Of a stretch of DNA of 11,585 nucleotides, positions 5,719-11,585 are shown one piece after another. This stretch comes from an uncultured Clostridia bacterium (GTDB lineage: Bacteria; Bacillota; Clostridia; Christensenellales; CAG-138). Position 1 is the first letter of the stretch, and each line of letters starts with the position of its first letter. The stretch lies in NCBI GenBank assembly GCA_937913075.1, contig CALEPU010000078.1, positions 1 to 11,585 on the forward strand, written 5' to 3'. The position numbers were made by a program, and so were the translations under genes. The notes below the pieces were generated by a model. That model searched no databases, had not been told where the DNA came from, and worked only from the letters and a program-made list of their open reading frames with translations.

Positions 5719-6546
5719 TCAGCGCAGCATTTCCGCTGCAATAAAATCAAGCTGTTCAAGTGCCGGTTCGCCGATCAGCCGGTACATGCCATGGTTTTTG
5801 TAGAACATGAGCAGACTCTGCTTCTTCGAGGAAGCCAATACGCACTCCGCGCCGTTGATCAGCTTCTTCTCGACGCAGTCAAAGCTTCCTCTTCGGATAG
5901 TCGTGCACGCTATATTCTCCTCCTCTGCGCCCTCCCAGAAAAGATCGCCCGAGATCTTAAGCGGCAAACCGTCATACAGCGCCTCGACCTCAACACCGAA
6001 AACCCCGTCTTCATCCTCCATCGCCTCGGCCGAAATGAATTCCAGCCCTTCCATACCGTATGGGTAAAGGAATGAGCTGCCGAGATATTCCCTCATTCCT
6101 TCCTCGGAATCGAACGATATCATTTTGATTTCATTTTCGTAGCCGACAGAAACCGTGTTGTTAGGTCTGTACTCTCCCTTAGGAGGATCTTGATCGCCGT
6201 TCACACTGTAATCGATCCTCAAATAGTTTTTGTTCCAATGGATGAGCGCCGACCAGATATTAACGCCGGACGCCTGAGCGACGGGCACCGAGATCGCGAG
6301 CAGCACGACCAACGCAGCCGCTGTCTCGCCGACCAAGCGGAGCCAACGCGGCAGGGTGCGTTTTGCGGCTTCGCCCTTTTCAGGCTGCAGCGCCTTCATT
6401 CTCTCGGCGCAGAAAAGCATGGTCTCCTCGCACTCCTCAATAAGCGCCTCGTCTCTTTTTGCGGCAGGCTTGACTACCTGCTTATCAAGCATTCTTTCGG
6501 CCTTTTTATAAAGCCTCTCATATTCTTTGTAAGTTGGATACTCCAT
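5719..6546 (-). CDS. DUF4367-like single-pass membrane protein
   Basis: A 275-residue protein with a cytoplasmic helical part (1-68, charged, with heptad-like KEYERLYKKAERML), one membrane segment (about 72-92, ETAAALVVLLAISVPVA) and an extracellular C-terminal domain (93-275). That layout, with LISFDS-like strands and a final MFYKNHGMYRLIGE-type motif, fits clostridial DUF4367 proteins, many of which sit beside ECF sigma factors and resemble anti-sigma factors. No sigma-factor gene is next to it here: upstream is the tRNA gene on the other strand, downstream the small secreted protein. Whether the N-terminus holds a sigma-binding domain cannot be told by eye. Start: ATG at 6546 with GGAGGG seven bases upstream, better than the longer start at 6579. 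I see no convincing promoter upstream. Confidence 0.78.
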   Translation of the reverse strand: MEYPTYKEYERLYKKAERMLDKQVVKPAAKRDEALIEECEETMLFCAERMKALQPEKGEAAKRTLPRWLRLVGETAAALVVLLAISVPVAQASGVNIWSALIHWNKNYLRIDYSVNGDQDPPKGEYRPNNTVSVGYENEIKMISFDSEEGMREYLGSSFLYPYGMEGLEFISAEAMEDEDGVFGVEVEALYDGLPLKISGDLFWEGAEEENIACTTIRRGSFDCVEKKLINGAECVLASSKKQSLLMFYKNHGMYRLIGEPALEQLDFIAAEMLR

Positions 6547-6737
6547 GTTTCCACCCTCCTTACTTATACATTTGCCCAAGCAGCAAAACTAACAGTTATT
6601 CTGAAAATATATTTTTCGAGACGGTACTTCCTGCCGACCTCCGCCATATTTTATCAAAAAAAGCTTTCCTGCGCAACAGTCCGGCTGCCCGGTCTTGTTT
6701 TTCTCACAGCAGCAAGATTAATATACAAAATTTGCTG
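6547..6737. other. Divergent intergenic region between the minus operon and tRNA-Leu
   Basis: About 190 bp without a gene. It must hold the start of the minus-strand operon, but I see only weak boxes. An 18-base string, GCCCGGTCTTGTTTTTCT, at 6687-6704 recurs exactly at 8827-8844; here the preceding stem is degenerate, so it looks like a decayed terminator. Confidence 0.4.
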
Positions 6738-6766
6738 TTGACATTCCTTCACTCAGGCGCTATAAT
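6738..6766 (+). promoter_or_regulatory. Consensus sigma-A promoter for tRNA-Leu
   Basis: TTGACA (6738-6743), a 17-nt spacer and TATAAT (6761-6766) match both consensus boxes exactly. Transcription should start near 6773, about 12 nt before the mature tRNA. Confidence 0.92.
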
Positions 6767-6784
6767 ACTATTCGCAATCAGCTT

Positions 6785-6867
6785 GCGGTCGTGGCGGAAT
6801 AGGCAGACGCGTACGTTTGAGGGGCGTATGGGAGACCGTATGGGTTCAAGTCCCATCGACCGCACCA
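6785..6867 (+). tRNA. tRNA-Leu (anticodon GAG), CCA encoded
   Basis: A complete cloverleaf can be drawn. The acceptor stem is GCGGTCG (6785-6791) with CGACCGC (6857-6863), followed by discriminator A and an encoded CCA. The anticodon stem TACGT/GCGTA (6812-6816, 6824-6828) closes the loop TTGAGGG with GAG at 6819-6821, which reads CUC and CUU. A long type II variable arm of about 11 nt (from 6829) fits leucine, and the T arm is ATGGG-TTCAAGT-CCCAT. It has its own promoter and terminator, so it is a single-gene unit. The intact 3' end shows no sign of duplication elsewhere in the window. Confidence 0.95.
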
Positions 6868-6868
6868 T

Positions 6869-6914
6869 AGCGAGTATTGGCAACGGATTTAACGTCAATA
6901 CTCGCTTTTCTTTT
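6869..6914 (+). terminator. Rho-independent terminator of tRNA-Leu
   Basis: AGCGAGTATTG (6869-6879) pairs perfectly over 11 bp with CAATACTCGCT (6896-6906), followed by a T-rich tail interrupted by one C. It begins two bases after the CCA end. The mobile-element remnant starts 12 bp later. Confidence 0.9.
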
Positions 6915-6925
6915 ACCTAAATCAG

Positions 6926-8221
6926 TTATTCTCCCGCGGCGCGCGGGACGTATTCGACGGCTGCGCCCTGTCTTGTGTCCTGCTTGAAATTGCTCTCGAA
7001 GTAGTTCTCTTCAAGATCGATGTACCCCGCGAAACGGTAATGGACCACGATCCGCTGAGTGCGGTTCTTGCCTTTACCTTGAACCTCGGAGACTTCGATC
7101 CTGTCGATCAGCTCTTTCAGAAGCGGAGCGGTCAGTGTGTCCATTTCCATGAATCGACGGACTGTACGGATGAAATACTCGTTGTTCTTCGCCGCAGTTC
7201 TCATACCGGCGAGCTTCCGTTCAATCTCTTCGATCTTCGCTTTCAGCTCTACCCTCTCGACCTCGTATTTCAGCGACATGTGAGAATACCATTCATCGGT
7301 CACCTTGCCGAGAGCGTTATCCTCGTAGAGCTTTTCATAAAGCGTTCCTACAAGTTCCTTCCGCTGACGGGCTTTTCGAAGCTCTTCCTCAAGAACGATG
7401 CGTTCAGCCCTTGCTTCTTCAACGGTCTTCTTTGAAAGAAGTTCGGCAAAGGCAGTCTCGTCCTCCTGTAAAAAAGCAGACAAACGCCTCAGTTCAAGTC
7501 TGACGACCTCATACAGCGCATCCTCCCGTATATAGTGCCGTGTCGGACAGGTGCCGCGGTAATCCTTCACATAGTTGGAACAGGAGAAGAATCTAATCGC
7601 TTTATTCACCGTGTTGACGTGAAACCACAGCTTATGTCCGCAATCGGCGCAGAAAAGCAAATCGGCAAATATGCTTTTGTTGCCGTTCTCCTTCTTCGGA
7701 GAGCGCTGTTTGGTCTTTCCGCGAAGCTTCTGAACGAGTTCAAATGTCTCCCTGTCAATTATCGGCTCATGAATATCACGGAAAACAACATAATTATCAT
7801 CCGAATTCTTGAATCGATGCTTGTTCTTGAAAGACTTTGAATAGGTCTTGAAATTGACGAGATCTCCGCAGTACTCCACGCGCTTCAAAATCGAGTTGAT
7901 CGTCGCATCCTTCCATTTGTACGGATCCTCCTGCCATTTGCGGCCGTTCCTGTTATTGCCCCGTGCCTTCCAATAGTAGGTACAGTTCAAAACTTTTCGT
8001 TCGCTCAGAATGCGGGCGATCGTTTCATTTCCTTTTCCCTCAAGCCGCATCTTGAAGATCTCGCGCACGACCGCAGCGGCTTCCGGTTCAACGATCCAGC
8101 GTTTCGGGTTCGCGGGATCCTTGATGTAACCATATGGCGGTGGACCCAACGGCTCTCCGGCATTGCCTCGTATCCTATGTGCCGACCGTACCTTGCGGCT
8201 GATATCCCGGGCATACATCAC
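6926..8221 (-). pseudogene. Large serine recombinase fragment lacking the catalytic domain
   Basis: The 431-codon frame starts at YARDISRKVRSAHR, which in TnpX/Tn4451-type large serine recombinases is the linker after the catalytic domain. The recombinase domain (about 18-125, with PPYGY and EAAAVVREIFKMRLEGKG), a zinc ribbon (CADCG, then FSCSNY and GTCPTRH, about 190-235), a coiled-coil stretch (about 255-350) and a DUF4368-like tail (PLLKELIDRIEV ... HYRFAGYIDL) are intact. Missing are about 110-140 N-terminal residues, including the nucleophilic serine, so it cannot cut DNA. The frame stays open upstream to a TGA at 8281-8279 and reads WQNGDATVMYAR before DISRK, so an N-terminal scrap may remain. 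Its first codons overlap the end of a transposase fragment. It ends 59 bp from tRNA-Leu. This is the residue of an integrated element, probably not functional, though the DNA-binding part could still be made. Confidence 0.82.
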
Positions 8222-8742
8222 GGTGGCATCACCGTTCTGCCATGTAATGCCAAAAACAGCGTGTTTGGCACCATAGCTTCACCGTTTTCATCAGGCAATT
8301 CTGTGTATCTGTTCGCATTTGCCTCTATCTTCGTTCCGCCGACGAAAAGCTCTTTAAAGTCTATCTCGCCTATTTCCGCAAGCTTCTCTATGAGCTGATA
8401 GAACAGGTCTTCGGCGCACCCACTCATATTGTTTTCGAGAAACCGTGATATGGTCGTATGATCCGGCGCCTTATGATACTGCAGCAGCCACATGAATTGG
8501 ATATCCGTCCTGCAGACTTCCTCTATTCCTCTGCTTGAATAGATCCCCTGCATATACGCGTACACGACCACCGAGAACATGACCTCGGGAGATATGCTTC
8601 GCCAACGCCTCCTGTACGTTCTCCGAAGCTTTCGATAGTCCAATCCATCCAACATCTCTGCCATTTTGAACACAGGATCGTTCTCGTCGATGATTTTTGC
8701 AACATTCAGGGGCAAAACTACTTGATTTCCACGCGCTTTCAT
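8218..8742 (-). pseudogene. IS1182-type transposase, 5' fragment only
   Basis: The 174-codon frame carries the N-terminal DUF772 region of IS1182/IS5-like DDE transposases: LDGLDYRKLRRTYR, FSVVVYAYMQGIYSSRGIEEVC, KAPDHTTISRFL. Homology runs to GTKIEANANRYT (residues 136-147), after which about 27 unrelated residues precede the stop. Family members are about 450-560 residues, so two thirds are missing, including the later catalytic acids. In addition the first catalytic Asp, normally in FVDGTKIEA, is Gly135 (codon GGC, one base from GAC). The start is ATG at 8742 with a poor ribosome binding site, AGGT, partly inside an inverted repeat. It is inactive on two counts. It abuts the recombinase fragment, and both read on the minus strand, so they moved or decayed together. 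Confidence 0.85.
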
Positions 8743-8747
8743 TGTAC

Positions 8748-8784
8748 AATTTACCTGCTTTCTGGATGGTTTTTCCGGTAAATT
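8748..8784 (-). promoter_or_regulatory. Inverted repeat over the transposase ribosome binding site
   Basis: AATTTACC (8748-8755) and GGTAAATT (8777-8784) form a perfect 8-bp inverted repeat with a 21-nt loop. On the minus-strand mRNA the right-hand partner covers the only Shine-Dalgarno-like bases (AGGT). Such hairpins protect many insertion sequences from transcripts entering from outside. Confidence 0.4.
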
Positions 8785-8785
8785 A

Positions 8786-8814
8786 ATTATACACGAAAGC
8801 AGCAAACCGGGCAA
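8786..8814 (-). promoter_or_regulatory. Candidate promoter of the transposase fragment
   Basis: On the minus strand TTGCCC (8814-8809), a 17-nt spacer and TATAAT preceded by TG (8793-8786) give a good extended -10 promoter. Transcription would start near 8779, inside the distal arm of the inverted repeat. Confidence 0.5.
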
Positions 8815-8842
8815 CCCGTAAGGATCGCCCGGTCTTGTTTTT
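8806..8842 (+). terminator. Rho-independent terminator upstream of the nucleoside phosphorylase gene
   Basis: ACCGGGC (8806-8812) pairs with GCCCGGT (8827-8833), with a partly paired inner part, followed by CTTG and five T. No plus-strand gene precedes it: upstream lies the oppositely oriented transposase fragment. It is probably the end of a gene lost when mobile elements inserted, or a displaced part of the pre-insertion region. Its last 18 bases recur at 6687-6704. Confidence 0.65.
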
Positions 8843-8846
8843 CTTG

Positions 8847-8875
8847 TTCACAAATCGGCGCAAACATGGTAAAAT
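8847..8875 (+). promoter_or_regulatory. Sigma-A promoter for the phosphorylase-queA operon
   Basis: TTCACA (8847-8852), a 17-nt spacer and TAAAAT (8870-8875) match the consensus boxes at five of six positions each. TATAAT at 8875-8880 is a competing -10 box without a well-placed -35. The leader of about 75 nt contains one small 5-bp hairpin (8880-8895). Confidence 0.6.
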
Positions 8876-8954
8876 ATAATGCGTTGTTATACGCAGCCTG
8901 CAATTTGCCCCGCGGCGCATGGTGCGCTTCGGCTGAGGGAGAGGTGTTTATTAT

Positions 8955-10265
8955 ATGATAGTTACAGAGCTTATTGAGAAAAAACGCGACGGCGGCGAGA
9001 TGACCGAGGAGGAGCTTCGCTTCCTCGTAAACGGCTTGGTCGGCGGCGAGGTCAGGGATTATCAGATGTCCGCCTTTATGATGGCTGTCTGCTGCCGCGG
9101 CATGACCGAAAGGGAAACCGCTGCGCTCACGCTCGCCATGATGCACTCGGGCGACACCGTCGATCTTTCGGACTTGCCCGGCGTCAAGGTCGATAAACTC
9201 TCCACGGGCGGCGTGGGCGATACCACCACGCTCGTCGTCGCTCCGCTCGTTGCGGCATGCGGCGGCACCGTCGCCAAGATGAGCGGCAGGGGGCTTGCCC
9301 ACACGGGCGGCACGCTCGATAAGCTGGAGTCCGTTCCCGGCGTTTCGATAGAACAGCCGCTTGAAAGGTTTAAGCAGATAGTTCGGCAGACGGGCGTCGC
9401 CGTCATCGGTCAGTCGGGCAATCTCGTTCCCGCCGATAAGCTGATGTACGCTCTCAGGGACGTTACCGGCACTGTCAAAAGCTTACCGCTCATCGCTTCC
9501 AGCATCATGTCAAAAAAGCTTGCGGCGGGCGCGGACGCGATAGTGCTCGACGTTAAGACGGGCAACGGAGCCTTTGCCGAGACAGTGGAAGAGGCAAGAG
9601 CCCTTGCAAGGTGCATGGTAGATATCGGCAGCCGCATGGGCAGAAGGGTCGTCGGCATAATCACCGACATGAACCGCCCTCTCGGCATGGCGATCGGCAA
9701 CGGGCTTGAAATGAAGGAGGCTGTTGAGGTACTGCGCGGCAAGGTGCCTTCAAGCGATCCTCTTTATAAGGTCTGCATGGTGCTTGCAAGCCGTATGCTG
9801 ATGCTCTCGGGCATAGCAAAGACCGAACGGGAAGCCTGCTTGATGCTCTCCTCCGCGTTGGAAAGCGGCGCAGGCTATTCTAAGCTTCGCGAGATGCTTT
9901 CCGCAATGGGCGGCGACACGAGGTTTATTGACGAGCCCGAGCTGCTCGTCAGGACGCGGACGCTCATGCCTCTCTATCCGGATAAGCGCGGGTACATAGG
10001 GCATATCGACGCAAAGCAGATAGGCATTGCGGCCTGCCTTTTAGGCGCAGGCAGGCTCAAAAAGGAGGATCCCGTCGATCCCGCCGTCGGCATACTGATG
10101 AAAAAGCGCTATGGCGATCAGGTCGATGAGAACGATCCCATAGCATACCTCTACGTCAACGACGAACAGAGGCTTGACGAGGCGAAGGAGCTCATTCATA
10201 AAGCCGTGGAGATAACGGATGAGCCCCCCGCGGAGCTGCCCCTCGTTTGGGATATAATCGAATAA
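8955..10265 (+). CDS. pdp: Pyrimidine-nucleoside phosphorylase (thymidine phosphorylase family)
   Basis: A 436-residue cytosolic enzyme that splits uridine, thymidine or deoxyuridine with phosphate to the base and (deoxy)ribose-1-phosphate for nucleoside salvage. Length and sequence fit the PyNP/DeoA family throughout: an N-terminal alpha domain (1-70), the glycine-rich phosphate loop STGGVGDTTTLV (83-94), SGRGLAHTGGTLDKLESVPG, and the pyrimidine-binding residues Arg168, Ser183 and Lys187 in LRDVTGTV and SSIMSKKL, exactly at the numbers of the Bacillus stearothermophilus enzyme. One oddity: position 82, a conserved His in KHSTGGVGD, is Leu here (CTC at 9198-9200). PyNP activity on both uridine and thymidine is more usual in Firmicutes than DeoA specificity. 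The start is ATG at 8955, ten bases after GAGG. It heads an operon with queA 19 bp downstream. Confidence 0.93.
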   Translation: MIVTELIEKKRDGGEMTEEELRFLVNGLVGGEVRDYQMSAFMMAVCCRGMTERETAALTLAMMHSGDTVDLSDLPGVKVDKLSTGGVGDTTTLVVAPLVAACGGTVAKMSGRGLAHTGGTLDKLESVPGVSIEQPLERFKQIVRQTGVAVIGQSGNLVPADKLMYALRDVTGTVKSLPLIASSIMSKKLAAGADAIVLDVKTGNGAFAETVEEARALARCMVDIGSRMGRRVVGIITDMNRPLGMAIGNGLEMKEAVEVLRGKVPSSDPLYKVCMVLASRMLMLSGIAKTEREACLMLSSALESGAGYSKLREMLSAMGGDTRFIDEPELLVRTRTLMPLYPDKRGYIGHIDAKQIGIAACLLGAGRLKKEDPVDPAVGILMKKRYGDQVDENDPIAYLYVNDEQRLDEAKELIHKAVEITDEPPAELPLVWDIIE

Positions 10266-10284
10266 CAACGGTTGGTGAAACAGC

Positions 10285-11307
10285 GTGAAAACATCCGATT
10301 TCTATTACGAGCTCCCTGAGGAGCTTATAGCTCAGGCTCCCGCCGAGAGGCGCGATCTTTCGCGGCTGCTCATATATGACCGCGGCAAAAAGAGCATTGA
10401 AGACAAGGTCTTTTATAATATTGTCGATTACCTGAACCCGGGCGACGTGCTCGTCCGCAATACCACGAGGGTGATCCCCGCAAGGCTCTATGCCACAAAC
10501 GCCGAGACGGGCGGAGCGATGGAGCTTCTGCTTTTAAAGCGCGTCGGCGAGACCGATTGGGAGTGCCTTGTCAAGCCCGGCAGGAAGGCGAGGGTCGGAC
10601 GCAATTTCATAGTCAACGATGAGCTTTCCGTTACAGTGATAAAGCAGCTCGACGACGGCGGCAGGATAGTGCGCCTCAACTATCAAGGCATATTCGAAGA
10701 GGTGCTTGAAAGAGCGGGGGAGATGCCGCTGCCGCCCTATATAACCGAGCGCACTGCCGATATGGCAAGGTATCAGACCGTATACGCCAAGCAGAACGGC
10801 TCCGCGGCGGCGCCAACGGCAGGGCTGCATTTTACAGATGAACTTTTGGAAAAGCTGCGCGCAAAGGGCGTGCTTATAGCCGACGTGCTGCTGCACGTTG
10901 GGCTTGGCACCTTCCGCCCTGTTTCCGCCGAGAACGTCGAGGAGCATCATATGCATTCCGAGTATTACGAGGTCTCGCAGGAGGCGGCGGATATAATAAA
11001 CGGCGCAAGGCAAAACGGCGGGCGCGTCGTTTCCGTCGGTACGACGGGCTGCCGCACTCTTGAAAGCGCCTCGGACGACAGCGGCAAAGTCCATGCCCAA
11101 AAGGGCTGGACGAGCATCTTCATAACGCCCGGGTATAAATTCAAGGCGGTCGACGCGCTCATTACCAATTTCCACCTGCCGGAATCAACTCTCCTTATGC
11201 TGGTTTCTGCGCTTTCAGGCAGAGAGCTGATGCTTGAAGCTTACGAAGAAGCCATTAAAGAGCGTTACCGATTCTTCTCTTTCGGTGATGCCATGTTCAT
11301 AAAATGA
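10285..11307 (+). CDS. queA: S-adenosylmethionine:tRNA ribosyltransferase-isomerase
   Basis: A 340-residue enzyme that moves the ribosyl part of S-adenosylmethionine onto 7-aminomethyl-7-deazaguanine at the wobble position of GUN-anticodon tRNAs, making epoxyqueuosine. The sequence is colinear with the family: FYYELPEELIAQAPAERRD at the N-terminus, ECLVKPGRKARVG (about 93-105), VYAKQNGSAAAPTAGLHFT (about 166-184), VLLHVGLGTFRPV, HHMHSEYYEVS, GTTGCRTLES, ALITNFHLPESTLLMLVSA and the closing YRFFSFGDAMFIK. The length is standard. The start is GTG at 10285, giving MKTSDFYYEL; the ribosome binding site is only a moderate GGTG, so translation may depend on the phosphorylase gene just upstream. The usual neighbour tgt is not in the window. 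No defect is seen. Confidence 0.97.
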   Translation: MKTSDFYYELPEELIAQAPAERRDLSRLLIYDRGKKSIEDKVFYNIVDYLNPGDVLVRNTTRVIPARLYATNAETGGAMELLLLKRVGETDWECLVKPGRKARVGRNFIVNDELSVTVIKQLDDGGRIVRLNYQGIFEEVLERAGEMPLPPYITERTADMARYQTVYAKQNGSAAAPTAGLHFTDELLEKLRAKGVLIADVLLHVGLGTFRPVSAENVEEHHMHSEYYEVSQEAADIINGARQNGGRVVSVGTTGCRTLESASDDSGKVHAQKGWTSIFITPGYKFKAVDALITNFHLPESTLLMLVSALSGRELMLEAYEEAIKERYRFFSFGDAMFIK

Positions 11308-11309
11308 TC

Positions 11310-11346
11310 AATGCCGGGTTCAACGCCCGGCATTGTCCTGATATTT
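11310..11346 (+). terminator. Hairpin terminator after queA
   Basis: AATGCCGGG (11310-11318) pairs perfectly with CCCGGCATT (11326-11334) around a 7-nt loop, two bases after the queA stop. The tail is AT-rich (GTCCTGATATTTATTT) but not a clean T-run, so it is a plausible rather than textbook terminator. Confidence 0.7.
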
Positions 11347-11585
11347 ATTTATTATCTCCATAAATTGCGGAGTTGCCTGTTCTATCAATTTGCTCAATTT
11401 CCAAACGAGTATCTTTAAGTTGTTCAGTTAATTTCTAAATAGATCCTTTAGAACCCGCAACATTAAAGTATGAAACTATATCTTGAACATCTTTCTTAGC
11501 ATCTTTAAAGATTTTGTCAAAATCAGTATCTTTAAGAATATCAGAATGATTAATAACTTCTCTCTGGAACTCATTCCAATCTCTT
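11345..11585 (-). pseudogene. End of an AT-rich, foreign-looking reading frame with one in-frame TAG
   Basis: Reading the minus strand from the window edge (frame starting at 11584), 49 codons (RDWNEFQREVINHSDILKD through FNVAGSKGSI) lead to TAG at 11437-11435. The same frame then continues for 29 codons (KLTEQLKDTRLEIEQIDRTG onward) to TAA at 11347-11345. The protein is charged and helical with coiled-coil character. GC is about 30%, against about 57% in queA. I do not recognise it; phage structural proteins such as tape-measure or tail components often look like this. Either the gene is dead, or TAG is read as an amino acid as in some gut phages, or a base is wrong. The real start lies outside the window. 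Confidence 0.5.

Noticed and set aside
5706..5759. Longer start for the small secreted protein
   Set aside because: The extra 18 residues come from the end of the upstream gene; MFKKIS with AAGGAG seven bases away begins a proper signal peptide.
6785..6930. tRNA-Leu as attachment site of the adjacent recombinase remnant
   Set aside because: No second copy of the tRNA 3' end occurs in the window, the tRNA has its own terminator before the remnant, and large serine recombinases of this type do not usually use tRNA genes.

Overview
The window looks like chromosomal DNA of a spore-forming Clostridia-class Firmicute, probably a gut lineage near Oscillospirales or Christensenellales. The supporting signs are a GerM-type sporulation lipoprotein, strong GGAGG-type ribosome binding sites with some GTG starts, roughly 55-58% GC in the core genes, a tRNA gene with encoded CCA behind a consensus sigma-A promoter, and intergenic repeats of a kind I recall from such genomes. 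The exact taxon cannot be set from this sequence.

Layout. Positions 1-290 are repeat-rich non-coding DNA. A plus-strand cell-envelope block follows: a membrane-anchored lytic transglycosylase (312-911), a family 5 solute-binding lipoprotein overlapping its end (883-2538), a 680-bp non-coding repeat island (2539-3218), a two-domain GerM lipoprotein (3219-4226), and an unrecognised 222-residue lipoprotein (4335-5003) whose ribosome binding site lies inside a terminator-like hairpin. Convergent to this is a two-gene minus-strand operon: a DUF4367-like single-pass membrane protein (5719-6546), then a small secreted protein (5208-5705).

A tRNA-Leu(GAG) with clear promoter and terminator (6738-6914) comes next, followed by mobile-element wreckage on the minus strand. 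This is a large serine recombinase without its catalytic domain (6926-8221), joined to the 5' end of an IS1182-type transposase (8218-8742). The right part is a plus-strand metabolic/tRNA-modification pair: pyrimidine-nucleoside phosphorylase (8955-10265) and QueA (10285-11307), with their own promoter and a hairpin downstream. After QueA the sequence drops abruptly to about 30% GC and holds the end of a minus-strand reading frame interrupted by one in-frame TAG.

I see no defence system, CRISPR array or biosynthetic cluster. The most interesting signals are non-coding or concern broken genes: a 608-bp island bounded by perfect 13-bp inverted repeats, a family of semi-palindromic repeats in inverted pairs, the hairpin covering a start site, a His-to-Leu change at a conserved active-site position of the nucleoside phosphorylase, the two-fold broken transposase next to a recombinase that has lost its catalytic domain, and the TAG-interrupted foreign-looking frame at the right edge.
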